A stretch of 64,000 nt of DNA from Pseudoxanthomonas winnipegensis (GTDB taxonomy: Bacteria > Pseudomonadota > Gammaproteobacteria > Xanthomonadales > Xanthomonadaceae): assembly GCF_004283755.1 (NCBI RefSeq), contig NZ_SHMH01000006.1:1-64000 (forward strand), in the 5' to 3' direction. The notes under the pieces are model-generated. The model ran no database searches. It was given only the letters and a program-made list of their open reading frames with translations, and had not been told where the DNA came from. A program made the translations under genes and the position numbers. Shown piece by piece: positions 1 through 11,000 of this stretch. The first letter of the stretch is position 1; the number at the start of each line of letters is the position of its first letter.

Positions 1-6
1 ACCGTC

Positions 7-124
7 TCCCTGGTGAAATTAGCGCTGTGGTCCCACCCGATCCCATCCCGAACTCGGAAGTGAAACGCAGCTGCGCCGATGGTAGTGTGGCTTAAGCCAT
101 GCAAGAGTAGGTCATCGCCAGGGT
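7..124 (+). rRNA. rrf: 5S ribosomal RNA
   Basis: This is the 5S rRNA at the distal end of an rRNA operon whose 16S and 23S genes lie left of the window. The conserved core (CCGATCCCATCCCGAACTCG near 38-57, GTGAAACGC near 60) and the GATGGTAGTGTGG segment are present. The closing helix pairs CCCTGG (8-13) with CCAGGG (118-123). The first few bases may belong to the 23S-5S spacer, so the 5' end is uncertain by a few bases. Confidence 0.93.
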
Positions 125-132
125 CTTACCCC

Positions 133-170
133 AGACCCCCTCAGATCTCACGATCTGAGGGGGTCTTCTT
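133..170 (+). terminator. Rho-independent terminator of the rRNA operon
   Basis: A perfect 15-bp stem (133-147 with 152-166) encloses a 4-base loop TCAC and is followed by a T-rich run TCTTCTTTT. It lies 9 bases after the 5S rRNA and ends the rrn transcript. Confidence 0.9.
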
Positions 171-847
171 TTGCGCCTGCGAAAAGCGAAGCCCCTGCGC
201 GGCATCGGGCGCAACCCGAAGAGCCAGGCAATACGCCCGAGCGTTCGATGCGGGCGGACGGCTGGAAGCGGATGAAGGACGGCAATGTGTTGCGCAAGGC
301 CGCGCCCCTTGAGCCAAGTACGACTGCGCATGCTGATGCATCGTGTTCGTGGCTTGCTTCGAGGCCGATCTGCACCTCGGAAGCCCAGTGCCTGCGGGAC
401 AAAGCAGATGAGATGCGCGGATAGTGATTGCGTCTAAGGTTCGGCTAATAGCGTTGATCGTCCGCGAAAAGGCGCAAGACGATTCACCGACAGCGGCAGA
501 CGGCGACGCATGCGCCACGCGCCTGATAAGCGGTGCAGCGCATCGGGCAGCCGATGCAGGGCTCTGCATCCAACGACGGGCTCCCGATGGCGCTCTCCTG
601 CACTGAGCGGCCCCACCCTTTGCGCCGCGCCTGACACCGCCCTGGCGCCAAGTCGCGGCTAACGAGCGTGAGGGTCATAGCGGCTGAGCTGCTCTGCGTC
701 TCGGGTGCTCCCGCACGACTTCGTGGCGCGGTTGAGAGCCGCTACAGCAGGTTTACTTCGCGACGCTCCGTGCAGTGGCGGTCCATGGCCGCCGACGGGA
801 CCTTGCTCGCCAGGGCCGCGGCTGGCCGCCAATCGCTCGGCGGCGGA
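171..847. other. Intergenic region with no supported gene
   Basis: This stretch of about 680 bases follows the rRNA terminator. Open frames exist on both strands, but their translations are compositionally biased, show no recognisable domain and none has a convincing ribosome binding site. No tRNA or IS end was seen. A small unannotated RNA or an rRNA-operon remnant cannot be excluded. Confidence 0.5.
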
Positions 848-1666
848 CTACTGCGCCGGCGGGAGCGTCACCGGGCGATCGCGCAGGCGCGGATGGGAGG
901 GCACGGCGTCCGGCGTGGGTTTGACGGGAGGGTCGTTGCGGCCGAGCCAGTTGTACCAGTGGTAGCGGGCGATGCCGAGCCACTCGACGGCGGCCAGGTC
1001 GCTGATCAACAGGTTGTAACTGTTGGGCAGCCAGGAGGCGAACGGCGCGGTGTAGTCGCTGCGCGCCGGGGTCGGTTGCAGGCCGAAATGGCGGAAGTAC
1101 AGCAGGCTGCGGCGCATGTGCAGGCCCGAAGTGACCAGGACCAGCGGCCCGTGCGCCCTGCTCGAGAGCAGGCGCGCGGTGAACTTGGCGTTCTCGAAGG
1201 TGTTGCGCGAGGCTTCCTCCTTCAATACGTCCTCGGCCGGCACGCCGGCCTCTTCGATGAGCGAGGCATAGAGCTCGGCTTCGCTGTTGCCGAGGCCGGC
1301 CGGGTCGCCGCCGGACACCAGCACCTTGCAGCCCTGCGTGGCGGCCTTGCATGCGTCGAACAGCTGCACCGCGCGCAGGATGCGGCTGTAGGCCAGCGAC
1401 TGCGGTTCGATGCCGCCTTCGTGCGGCAGCCGCTGCATGCCCATGCCCAGCACGATGATCACCGCGTCCGGCTGCCAGTCCACGCGTGCCGGCGAGCGTT
1501 GGCCGGCCTGGGTAGCGTCGACGATCCAGCCGGCCAGTACGCCATTGCCCAGCAGCCAGAACACCAGGAACCAGGCCACGCCGACAGCACGCGCGATGCG
1601 CGGGCGACGCAGGCGAAAGAGCAGCGCCGTCAGCAGGACGCCGAAGGCAAGAAACAGCAGCGACAT
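848..1666 (-). CDS. YdcF-like (DUF218) membrane-anchored protein
   Basis: A 272-residue protein of the YdcF/SanA/ElyC superfamily (DUF218). Two hydrophobic segments near residues 1-18 and 26-48 should anchor it in the inner membrane with the DUF218 domain behind them. Family marks are DAVIIVLGMGMQ at the domain start, VSGGDP, the conserved acid in NSEAELYASLIEEAGVP, and EEASRNTFENAKFT. Members are linked to envelope homeostasis and polyprenyl-carrier metabolism, but the reaction here is unknown. The start at 1666 puts the first transmembrane segment directly after Met; longer in-frame extensions run antisense through the catalase gene. It is divergent from katE, with 156 bases between the two starts. 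Confidence 0.85.
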   Translation of the reverse strand: MSLLFLAFGVLLTALLFRLRRPRIARAVGVAWFLVFWLLGNGVLAGWIVDATQAGQRSPARVDWQPDAVIIVLGMGMQRLPHEGGIEPQSLAYSRILRAVQLFDACKAATQGCKVLVSGGDPAGLGNSEAELYASLIEEAGVPAEDVLKEEASRNTFENAKFTARLLSSRAHGPLVLVTSGLHMRRSLLYFRHFGLQPTPARSDYTAPFASWLPNSYNLLISDLAAVEWLGIARYHWYNWLGRNDPPVKPTPDAVPSHPRLRDRPVTLPPAQ

Positions 1667-1822
1667 CACGCAGGTCCCTGGGGCGATGCGTGCATGGTCG
1701 CAGATCGCGGCGGCACCTTGGGAGCATCGCGTGAAGGCGATGCGAGCGGCAATCCACAAACAGTTGACGTCTCCGCGACCAGCATCGTGAGTCCCTTCGC
1801 CCGCCACCTGGAGCAGCACGCC

Positions 1823-3916
<2,094 letters not shown>

Positions 3917-3938
3917 AGTTTTCGCCAAGCACGGCCCG

Positions 3939-3976
3939 AAGGGCACGCCGGCTTCTGCCGGCGTGCCCTTGTCGTT
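3939..3976 (+). terminator. Hairpin terminator after katE
   Basis: A perfect 14-bp stem (3939-3952 with 3957-3970) has a TTCT loop, 22 bases after the katE stop. The 3' tail GTCGTTT is only weakly T-rich, so termination could be partial. Confidence 0.7.
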
Positions 3977-4087
3977 TCAGGCGATGCGAAGCGCACCACG
4001 ATGTCGTGACCTGTTCAGCGATTCACTGCGCGGCCATCACGTGCGGCTCAGTAAATCTGAGCCACGCATCCTCTCCATCCGACCACC

Positions 4088-4642
4088 ATGGCCGACCTCG
4101 CAGTGCAATCCGACGTTCTCGTCGCCATCCTGCTCGCCGCGCTTCTTGCCGCCGTCCTCGTCCTGCTGGTCCAGCCCTTGTTCGGCGGCGGCAAGCGCGC
4201 ACTGCATGACGCCGACTGGGAACCGGAGCGCCAGCAGCTGGCCGTGGATCTGGACCAGTGGGCCGCCGACCTGCGCGTGCTGGCCACCTCGCTGCGCCTG
4301 GGCCACTGGGGCGATGTGCGCTACGCGCTGCAGTGGCGCACGCTGGATCCGCCCGCTTCGCTGGTGGACGCGCTGGATTGGGATTCGATCAGCGGCCAGC
4401 GGGCGGAGGTGCTGGCGCTGTCCAAGGTGATCGGCCACGCCGACGAGCTTGCGCAGATCGCGGTGATGACCGACCAGGTGGCGATGCTGCAGGGCGGCGC
4501 CGCGGTCACGCGCGACACCGTGACCTACGCCGCGGCCGACTATGCCAATGCGTTGCTGGTACTGGCGGACGCCGCGGCCAAGGCACGTGCCGAACTGCGC
4601 CCGGACGCCCGGGTCGCGGCGATCGCCCAGCCGACCGGTTGA
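4088..4642 (+). CDS. Uncharacterised membrane-anchored protein
   Basis: A 184-residue protein that I do not recognise. It starts with one strong transmembrane helix (about residues 8-30, LVAILLAALLAAVLVLLVQP) followed by a soluble, mainly helical, acidic domain rich in Leu, Ala and Asp. No enzymatic motif is visible. No good Shine-Dalgarno precedes the ATG at 4088, but the hydrophobic N-terminus begins there. It stands alone between the katE terminator and a gap of about 220 bases. Confidence 0.6.
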   Translation: MADLAVQSDVLVAILLAALLAAVLVLLVQPLFGGGKRALHDADWEPERQQLAVDLDQWAADLRVLATSLRLGHWGDVRYALQWRTLDPPASLVDALDWDSISGQRAEVLALSKVIGHADELAQIAVMTDQVAMLQGGAAVTRDTVTYAAADYANALLVLADAAAKARAELRPDARVAAIAQPTG

Positions 4643-4862
4643 GCGCACGGCTGCTTATCGTCTTGTCACACATCGCGGCGTTGGGCCCTGTTGCTCGCGG
4701 TACATCGATCCTTGTGCACGAGTGCGAGAGAGGCCTCGTGTGCGCCTTCGGTTGTCGACCGCAGGTCCGGCGGAGGCACATCCGCTTCGCTGGCGTCATG
4801 CTGTCCCATCCGCGCCTCGTCCCGCGCATGACGTCTCTGCGAAGCGGACAGGGGAAGCATTG

Positions 4863-5348
4863 ATGTGGCCAGCCTCGCGCGTCTTCGAGCGCGCCAAGCT
4901 CAGACACGCCAAGCGCGAAGCCTTGACCGCCCGTCGGCTGCGCAGTGCGGCGCAGGCCGGGGCGGACGAGGAAGCGCATCGGCTGTGGATGGCAGCCGCC
5001 CAATGCAGGCGGGTGCTTGAGCGACTGCGTCGCCGTGTCGGCGCGCGGGACCCGGATGGGCGCCTGCTCGAACAGGCGCGCAGGCTGGCGCTGTTCGAAC
5101 TCGATGCCGAGCGTGCGATTGCCGCACTGCGGATGCAGGTGCTCCAGGGCACCCATCGCATCGACGAGCAGCGGGCGCGTTCGGTCACCGCGCGCGACCA
5201 CCTGGAAACGGCGGCCGACGAGCTGGAACTGCGCGCCAATCTGGTCGATGCCAGGCAACAGGCGCGCCAGCTGCGCGAGCACTCCGAGGTGCTGCTGAGC
5301 GAAAGCAGACAACATCTACTCGCCACCTGCGCGCCACAAGAGATGTAG
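4863..5348 (+). CDS. Small coiled-coil protein, FliJ/YscO-like in character
   Basis: A predicted 161-residue, highly charged protein made almost wholly of Arg, Glu, Ala, Leu and Gln in helical heptad-like arrangement (for example LLEQARRLALFELDAERAI). It has no membrane segment or signal peptide. An AGGGGAAG ribosome binding site lies just upstream of the ATG at 4863; the longer upstream extension of the frame looks non-coding. Size and composition resemble the stalk proteins FliJ, YscO and HrpB7 of type III secretion systems, but no secretion or flagellar gene is nearby, so that resemblance may be only compositional. High GC leaves open antisense frames here, so even its coding status is not certain. 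Confidence 0.45.
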   Translation: MWPASRVFERAKLRHAKREALTARRLRSAAQAGADEEAHRLWMAAAQCRRVLERLRRRVGARDPDGRLLEQARRLALFELDAERAIAALRMQVLQGTHRIDEQRARSVTARDHLETAADELELRANLVDARQQARQLREHSEVLLSESRQHLLATCAPQEM

Positions 5349-5518
5349 CTGCCCACACGCGAAACGTCAGCACCACGCGAAGACGTCCTGACCTCAACGC
5401 CACATCGCTGAGCGAAGAGAAAACGCGATACGTGCAATCAGCGGTAAGCGGTCTCGCCTTCACCCGACATGGGCGGGGGCGCAGCGATGGTATCCGCACA
5501 CTTCCAGGACCTGCCCCT

Positions 5519-6268
5519 ATGCGCGCCTTCCAACAACGGCACACCCTGCTGCTGGTCGATGACGACTACGCGATCGCCACTGCAACTGGCGAGTATCTCG
5601 AATCGATCGGCTACGACGTCGACTATGCCCACGACGGACTCGAAGGCCTGCGCCTGGCCAGCGAGCAGCACTACGACGTGATCCTGCTGGACGGCAAGAT
5701 GCCGCGTATGGACGGGCTGGATGTCTGCCGTGCGTTCCGCCGCGAGGTCAAGCGCAGCACGCCGATCATCTTCCTGTCGGGCCGCGAGCGGGTCGAGGAC
5801 CGCGTGACCGGCATCGAGGCCGGCGCGGACGACTACCTGGTCAAGCCGTATGCGCTGCCGGAGCTGCAGGCCCGCCTGAACGCGCTGATCAAGCGCCAGC
5901 GCCGTCAGCTGGCGGGCACGCGGCTGACGGTCGGCGATCTGACCCTGGAGACGGAGAACTACACCGTCAAGCGCGCCGGCCAGCGGCTGTCGCTCTCGCC
6001 GATCCAGTTCCAGCTGCTGGCGGTACTGATGCGGCATTCGCCGGCGATCGTCACCAGGGCCCAGCTGGAGCGCGAGATCTGGGGCAGCGACCTGCCGGAC
6101 TCGGACACGCTGCGCAGCCACATCTACAATCTGCGCAAGGTCATCGACAAGCCGTTCGATAGCCCGCTGCTGCACACCCACCTGACCTTCGGTTTCCGTC
6201 TGGCGCCGGTGGACCAGCCGCTGCCATCGACGCAGCCCGAGACCGATTCGGCCGCCGTGGCGGCCTGA
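5519..6268 (+). CDS. OmpR/PhoB-family response regulator, partner of the LOV kinase
   Basis: A 249-residue DNA-binding response regulator. The receiver domain (about 8-122) has the acidic cluster Asp14-16, phospho-acceptor Asp58 in LLDGKMPRMDG, and the LVKPY lysine near 108. The C-terminal winged helix (about 135-230) has the PhoB-type sequence RAQLEREIWGSDLPDSDTLRSHIYNLRKV. The ATG at 5519 follows a purine-rich stretch (CAGGACC); earlier in-frame starts add sequence that does not fit the receiver fold. The kinase gene follows about 50 bases downstream on the same strand, suggesting one operon and a functional pair. Confidence 0.92.
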   Translation: MRAFQQRHTLLLVDDDYAIATATGEYLESIGYDVDYAHDGLEGLRLASEQHYDVILLDGKMPRMDGLDVCRAFRREVKRSTPIIFLSGRERVEDRVTGIEAGADDYLVKPYALPELQARLNALIKRQRRQLAGTRLTVGDLTLETENYTVKRAGQRLSLSPIQFQLLAVLMRHSPAIVTRAQLEREIWGSDLPDSDTLRSHIYNLRKVIDKPFDSPLLHTHLTFGFRLAPVDQPLPSTQPETDSAAVAA

Positions 6269-6319
6269 GGCGGCCCTTGGGCCCGGCGTCGGTCCCTTCC
6301 CACTTACCAAGGATTGCGC

Positions 6320-7939
6320 TTGCCCCAGGAAACCGCACCCGGCTTCAAGTCCCCGGCGATCGACGACCTGCGCCTGAAGGGTCACAAGTCGGACATCTTC
6401 TTCGCGGCGGTGGAAACCACCCGCATGCCGATGATCGTCACCGACCCGCACCAGCCCGACAACCCGATCATCTTCGCCAATCGCGCCTTCATCGAGATGA
6501 CCGGCTACAGCGCCGAGGAGCTGGTCGGGCGTAACTGCCGTTTCCTGCAGGGCAAGGACACCGACCGGGCCACGGTCGCGGCGATACGCGAATCGGTGGC
6601 GCAGAACCGCGAGTTCGCCGCGGAGATCCTGAACTACCGCAAGGACGGCACCTCGTTCTGGAATGCCTTGTTCACTTCGCCCGTGTACGACGAGCAGGGC
6701 AATCTGATCTTCTTCTTCGGTTCGCAGCTGGACGTCAGCCGCCGCCGCGACGCCGAGGACGCATTGCGCCAGGCGCAGAAGATGGAAGCGGTCGGCCAGC
6801 TGACCGGCGGCATCGCGCACGACTTCAACAATCTGCTGCAGGTCATGAGCGGGCACCTGGAATTGCTGGGAATGCTCAACAGCGCCGAAAAGCCGGACCA
6901 GGCGCGCATCGAGGCCGGCATCGCGCGTGCGCAGGCCGCGGCCCAGAAGGCCGCCACGCTGACCCAGCAGCTGCTCGCCTTCGCGCGTCGCCAGCGGCTG
7001 GAGGGCCGGACCACCAACCTCAACACGCTGGTGTCGGGGATGATCGACCTGGCGCACCGCTCGCTGGGCGACGATGTCGAACTGGTCACCCACCTGGATG
7101 CCTCGCTGTGGAACGCCAAGCTGGACAGCACCCAGGCCGAGGTGGCGCTGCTGAACATCCTGCTCAATGCGCGCGACGCGATGGAGGATCGCCCGCAGCG
7201 GCAGGTGACCATCGAGACGGCCAACGTGGAGGTGGACCAGAGCGATCTGAGCAGCCCCGACTTCCATCATCTGGCGCCGGGTCACTACGTCAGCGTGGCC
7301 GTGACCGACACCGGCTGCGGTATGCCGCTGGACATCCAGCAGCGCGTGCTGGAGCCGTTCTTCACCACCAAGGAGGAAGGCAAGGGCACCGGGCTGGGCA
7401 TGAGCATGGTGTACGGCTTCGTCAAGCAGTCCGGCGGCGCGGTGCGCATCTATTCGGAGGTGGATCGGGGCAGCACGATCCGGCTGTATTTCCCGGCCCA
7501 GCCCAGCGAAGGCGGCAAGCCGCAGCTGCCCGAACCGCGGGCCAGCGGCCGCGGCGGCAGCGAACGGATCCTGATCGTGGAGGACCGTGAGGAGGTCGCG
7601 GCGGTGGCGCAGATGTTCCTGGAAGCGGCCGGCTATCAGACCGAGGTCGCCAGCAACGCGGCGCAGGCGCTGGAGCTGCTGAAGGCGAGCGACCCGTTCA
7701 ATCTGCTGTTCACCGACCTGATCATGCCCGGCGGGATGAATGGCGTGGTGCTGGCCCACGAGGTCATGCGGCGCAGCCCGGCGACCAAGGTCATCCTCAC
7801 CACCGGCTATGCCGAGAACACGCTGGCGCGCAGCGACGCCGAAGGCGCGCAGTTCGACGTGATCAACAAGCCCTACACCCAGCGCGACCTGCTCAAGCTG
7901 GTCCGTCAGGTGCTGGACGGCCCGACCGGCGTGGGCTGA
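6320..7939 (+). CDS. LOV-domain hybrid histidine kinase (blue-light sensor)
   Basis: A 539-residue soluble photoreceptor kinase. The N-terminal LOV/PAS domain (about 25-135) holds the flavin signature GRNCRFLQG with adduct-forming Cys73. A HisKA domain follows with phospho-accepting His167 in [12 protein letters not shown], then a HATPase domain with N box (LLNARDAM), DTGCGMP and GKGTGLGM. The C-terminal receiver (about 415-535) carries Asp466 in [11 protein letters not shown]. There is no membrane segment. The start is a TTG: AAGGA at 6309-6313 sits 6 bases before the TTG at 6320, whereas an alternative TTG at 6314 touches it. LOV kinases of this layout are known in Xanthomonas, where blue light affects motility and virulence. 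A terminator follows at 7982. Confidence 0.93.
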   Translation: MPQETAPGFKSPAIDDLRLKGHKSDIFFAAVETTRMPMIVTDPHQPDNPIIFANRAFIEMTGYSAEELVGRNCRFLQGKDTDRATVAAIRESVAQNREFAAEILNYRKDGTSFWNALFTSPVYDEQGNLIFFFGSQLDVSRRRDAEDALRQAQKMEAVGQLTGGIAHDFNNLLQVMSGHLELLGMLNSAEKPDQARIEAGIARAQAAAQKAATLTQQLLAFARRQRLEGRTTNLNTLVSGMIDLAHRSLGDDVELVTHLDASLWNAKLDSTQAEVALLNILLNARDAMEDRPQRQVTIETANVEVDQSDLSSPDFHHLAPGHYVSVAVTDTGCGMPLDIQQRVLEPFFTTKEEGKGTGLGMSMVYGFVKQSGGAVRIYSEVDRGSTIRLYFPAQPSEGGKPQLPEPRASGRGGSERILIVEDREEVAAVAQMFLEAAGYQTEVASNAAQALELLKASDPFNLLFTDLIMPGGMNGVVLAHEVMRRSPATKVILTTGYAENTLARSDAEGAQFDVINKPYTQRDLLKLVRQVLDGPTGVG

Positions 7940-7981
7940 GCGGCAGCGGCAGCCTTGCCGTCAAATAGCTGCGAGACGACG

Positions 7982-8004
7982 AGGCCCCGAAAGGGGCCTT
8001 TTCG
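7982..8004 (+). terminator. Terminator of the LOV kinase operon
   Basis: A short hairpin GGCCCC-GAAA-GGGGCC (7983-7998) is followed by TTTT. It lies about 43 bases after the kinase stop codon. Confidence 0.8.
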
Positions 8005-8059
8005 TTGGCGCGACCGATCCGCGAGCCGCCTTGACGCGCCCGGCAGCTGGCGCGTAAGG

Positions 8060-8292
8060 TGCGTCCGTCGTGGTTCCATCGCTTCATCCATATGAAGCGA
8101 TGGATTAAACGGGAATCCGGTGAAGGCGCGCCCCGTGCGCGTCCATTCCGGAGCTGCCCCGCAGCGGTCATTGGAAACGAAGCCTGCCAACAGCACTGGT
8201 CCGCGCCGCAAGGCATCGGGCTGGGAAGCGGCAGGGAGTAGGGGGTGCGGACCTGTTCCGCGCCGTGTCCATGAGCCCGAAGACCGGCCCCG
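8060..8292 (+). promoter_or_regulatory. Cobalamin riboswitch upstream of metE
   Basis: The conserved adenosylcobalamin aptamer parts appear in order: GGGAATCCGGTGAAGG at 8111-8126, the B12 box GCTGCCCCGCAGCGG at 8153-8167, and GAGCCCGAAGACCGGCC at 8273-8289. A perfect 12-bp hairpin (8076-8103, CCATCGCTTCAT arm) fills the variable peripheral stem. About 245 bases separate the aptamer from the metE start and hold the expression platform. High B12 is expected to shut down metE. The outer edges are approximate. Confidence 0.9.
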
Positions 8293-8537
8293 GCCGGAGG
8301 ACCCTGCTCGGTCTTCCGCTTCGACCTGGCACCGCTCGCGGGAGCGGCACGGGCGCGTGATGCGGCGGGCGCGAGGCCCGGTGCCGCAGGCGTGCGCGTG
8401 TGGAGGTTTCCGCGCACGGGGCCGGTTCGCCCGCGGGGGCGAAGGTCGCTGGCATGGCACGTCGCAGCCGCAGGGCTGTAGGCGTGGCGTGCGGTTCCTT
8501 CGTTCCTCAATGCCCACACGCAATGAGGATCCATTCA

Positions 8538-10829
8538 ATGACCAGCGTCACCAACCTCGGCTTTCCGCGCATCGGACCACGCCGTGAACTCAAACACGCC
8601 CTGGAGCGCTACTGGAAGGGCGAGGACAGCGCCGACACGCTGCAGGCCACCGCCGCGGCCCTGCGCGCGCAGCACTGGCAGCTGCAGCGGCAGGCCGGCG
8701 CCGACGTGCTGCCCAGCAACGACTTCTCGCTCTACGACCATGTGCTGGACACGGCGTTCCTGTTCGACGCCCTCCCGCAGCGTTATCGCGCCCTGGCCGA
8801 CGCCGACCCGCTGGCCGGCTACTTCGCCATGGCGCGCGGCGTGCAGACCGGCGGCATCGACCTGCGCGCGCTGGAGATGACCAAGTGGTTCGACACCAAC
8901 TACCACTACATCGTCCCCGAGCTGCATGCCGGCCAGGAGTTCGCCCTGCGCGGCGACAAGCCGGTGGCGCAGTTCCTGGAGGCCAGGGCCGCCGGCTTCG
9001 ACACGCGTCCGGTGCTGCTGGGGCCGGTGAGCTTCCTGCTGCTGTCCAAGACCACCGATGGCAGCGACCGGCTGGCGCTGCTCGAGCGCCTGCTGCCGGT
9101 GTACGCGCAGCTGCTCGAACGCCTGCATGCCGCCGGCGCGGCCTGGGTGCAGATCGACGAACCCACGCTGGTGCTGGACCTGGACGAGGCGGCCAAGGCG
9201 GCTTTCGCCCGCGCCTATGCGTTCCTGGCCCAGGCGCCGCGCTCCAGGCTGCTGCTGACCACCTACTTCGGCGCGCTGGGCGACAACCTGGACCTGGTCG
9301 CGCGGCTGCAGGTCGAGGGCCTGCACGTGGATCTGGTGCGCGCGCCGGAACAGCTCGACGCGGTGCTGCAGGCCTGGCCCAAGGGCCGCGTGCTCTCGGC
9401 CGGCCTGGTCAACGGGCGCAATGTCTGGCGCACCAACCTGGACAACGCGCTGACGCTGGCGCGCTATGCGCAAGGGCACGTCGGCGCCGACAACCTGTGG
9501 CTGGCGCCGTCGTGCGCGCTGCTGCACGTGCCGGTGGACCTGGAGCAGGAGAAGGCACTCGATGCCGAACTCAAGTCCTGGCTGTCCTTCGCCCGGCAGA
9601 AGCTGGGCGAGCTGCGCGTGCTGGCCGACGCGCTGGACGGACGCGAAGGCGCGGAAGGCCCGCTGGCGCAGCAGCGCGCCCGCCTGGAATCGCGCCGCCA
9701 GTCGGCGCGCGTGCATCGGCCCGAGGTGGCCCGGCGCCTGGCTACGCTGAGCGAGGCCGACAGCCGGCGCGCCTCGCCCTACGCCCAGCGCCGTGTGCTG
9801 CAGGAGCAGGCGTTCGGGCTGCCCGTGTACCCGACCACCACCATCGGCTCGTTCCCGCAGACCCAGCAGGTGCGTCAGGCGCGCGCCCAGCACAAGGCGG
9901 GCAAGCTGTCCGACGCCGACTACGAGACCTTCCTGGAGGCCGAGACCGAGCGCTGTGTGCGCTTCCAGGAACGCATCGGCCTGGACGTGCTGGTGCATGG
10001 CGAGTATGAGCGCAACGACATGGTCGAGTACTTCGGCGAGCAGCTGGACGGCTTCGCCTTCACCAAGCTGGGCTGGGTGCAGAGCTACGGCAGCCGCTGC
10101 GTCAAACCGCCGATCATCTTCGGCGACGTGGTGCGCCCGAATCCGATGACGGTGCGCTGGTCGCGCTACGCCCAGTCGCTGACCCAGCGGCCGATGAAGG
10201 GCATGCTGACCGGCCCGGTGACGGTGCTGCAGTGGTCGTTCGTGCGCGACGACCAGGCCCGCAGCGAGACCTGCCGGCAGATCGCGCTGGCCCTGCGCGA
10301 TGAGGTCAACGACCTGGAGGCCGCCGGCATCGGCATCATCCAGATCGACGAGCCGGCCATCCGCGAAGGCCTGCCGCTGCGCCGCGATGCGTGGTCGGAC
10401 TACCTGAACTGGGCGATCGAGGCCTTCCGCATCTGCGCCAGCGGTGTGGGCGATGCGACCCAGATCCACACCCACATGTGCTATTCGGAGTTCAACGACA
10501 TCATCGATGCGGTGGCGGCGATGGATGCGGACGTGATCTCGATCGAGACCTCGCGCTCGCGCATGGAGCTGCTCGATGCGTTCGTGCGGTTCCGCTATCC
10601 CAACGGCATCGGCCCGGGCGTGTACGACATCCACTCCCCGCGCGTGCCCTCGGTGGAGGAAATGGTGGAACTGCTGCGCAAGGCGCGGGCGGTGCTCAGC
10701 CCGCAGCAGCTGTGGGTCAACCCGGACTGCGGCCTGAAGACCCGCGGCTGGGACGAGACGCGCCATGCGCTGGAGCAGATGGTGGAAGCCGCACGCCGCC
10801 TGCGCGCGGATCTGGCCCAGGCGGCCTGA
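8538..10829 (+). CDS. metE: Cobalamin-independent methionine synthase
   Basis: A 763-residue MetE that transfers a methyl group from 5-methyltetrahydropteroyl-triglutamate to homocysteine as the last step of methionine synthesis. The N-terminus MTSVTNLGFPRIGPRRELK is diagnostic. The C-terminal barrel has the zinc ligands His646 and Cys648 (HTHMCYSEF), Glu670 (SIETSRS) and Cys731 (NPDCGLKTRG). The ATG at 8538 has GAGGAT 7 bases upstream and matches family N-termini; an ATG 15 bases earlier is possible. Control by the upstream cobalamin riboswitch means it is probably made when B12 is scarce, with a MetH elsewhere. Confidence 0.97.
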   Translation: MTSVTNLGFPRIGPRRELKHALERYWKGEDSADTLQATAAALRAQHWQLQRQAGADVLPSNDFSLYDHVLDTAFLFDALPQRYRALADADPLAGYFAMARGVQTGGIDLRALEMTKWFDTNYHYIVPELHAGQEFALRGDKPVAQFLEARAAGFDTRPVLLGPVSFLLLSKTTDGSDRLALLERLLPVYAQLLERLHAAGAAWVQIDEPTLVLDLDEAAKAAFARAYAFLAQAPRSRLLLTTYFGALGDNLDLVARLQVEGLHVDLVRAPEQLDAVLQAWPKGRVLSAGLVNGRNVWRTNLDNALTLARYAQGHVGADNLWLAPSCALLHVPVDLEQEKALDAELKSWLSFARQKLGELRVLADALDGREGAEGPLAQQRARLESRRQSARVHRPEVARRLATLSEADSRRASPYAQRRVLQEQAFGLPVYPTTTIGSFPQTQQVRQARAQHKAGKLSDADYETFLEAETERCVRFQERIGLDVLVHGEYERNDMVEYFGEQLDGFAFTKLGWVQSYGSRCVKPPIIFGDVVRPNPMTVRWSRYAQSLTQRPMKGMLTGPVTVLQWSFVRDDQARSETCRQIALALRDEVNDLEAAGIGIIQIDEPAIREGLPLRRDAWSDYLNWAIEAFRICASGVGDATQIHTHMCYSEFNDIIDAVAAMDADVISIETSRSRMELLDAFVRFRYPNGIGPGVYDIHSPRVPSVEEMVELLRKARAVLSPQQLWVNPDCGLKTRGWDETRHALEQMVEAARRLRADLAQAA

Positions 10830-10837
10830 TGCGCGCG

Positions 10838-10868
10838 TGCCGCGCCTGCGCCGCAGGCGCGGCATTTC
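10838..10868 (+). terminator. Hairpin terminator after metE
   Basis: A perfect 11-bp stem (10838-10848 with 10854-10864) has a CGCCG loop and is followed by TTTC, 9 bases after the metE stop. Confidence 0.7.
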
Positions 10869-10903
10869 GGCGCACGCGGCACACCACGCGGCGTGTCCCC
10901 GGC

Positions 10904-10934
10904 TGAAACCGTTATGAAGCCGATAACGTTTTCA
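10904..10934 (+). promoter_or_regulatory. Inverted repeat upstream of the aldolase gene, candidate operator
   Basis: TGAAACCGTTAT (10904-10915) and ATAACGTTTTCA (10923-10934) form an inverted repeat matching at 11 of 12 positions across a 7-base spacer. A possible -10 element TACACT lies at 10961-10966. The arms resemble LacI-family operators, but no LacI-type regulator is in the window, so the binding protein is unknown. Confidence 0.45.
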
Positions 10935-11000
10935 CGGCTGCCAGCGACGCGGGGCTTGCGTACACTCTGGCTCCCCCATCTTTCATAGGACTTGCCGACC

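Noticed and set aside
171..847. A protein-coding gene in the first intergenic region
   Set aside because: Several frames of 60-140 codons overlap on both strands. None shows a domain, a signal peptide or a good ribosome binding site.
4863..5348. A type III secretion or flagellar locus
   Set aside because: Only one coiled-coil protein resembles a stalk component; no ATPase, export-gate or ring gene is present.
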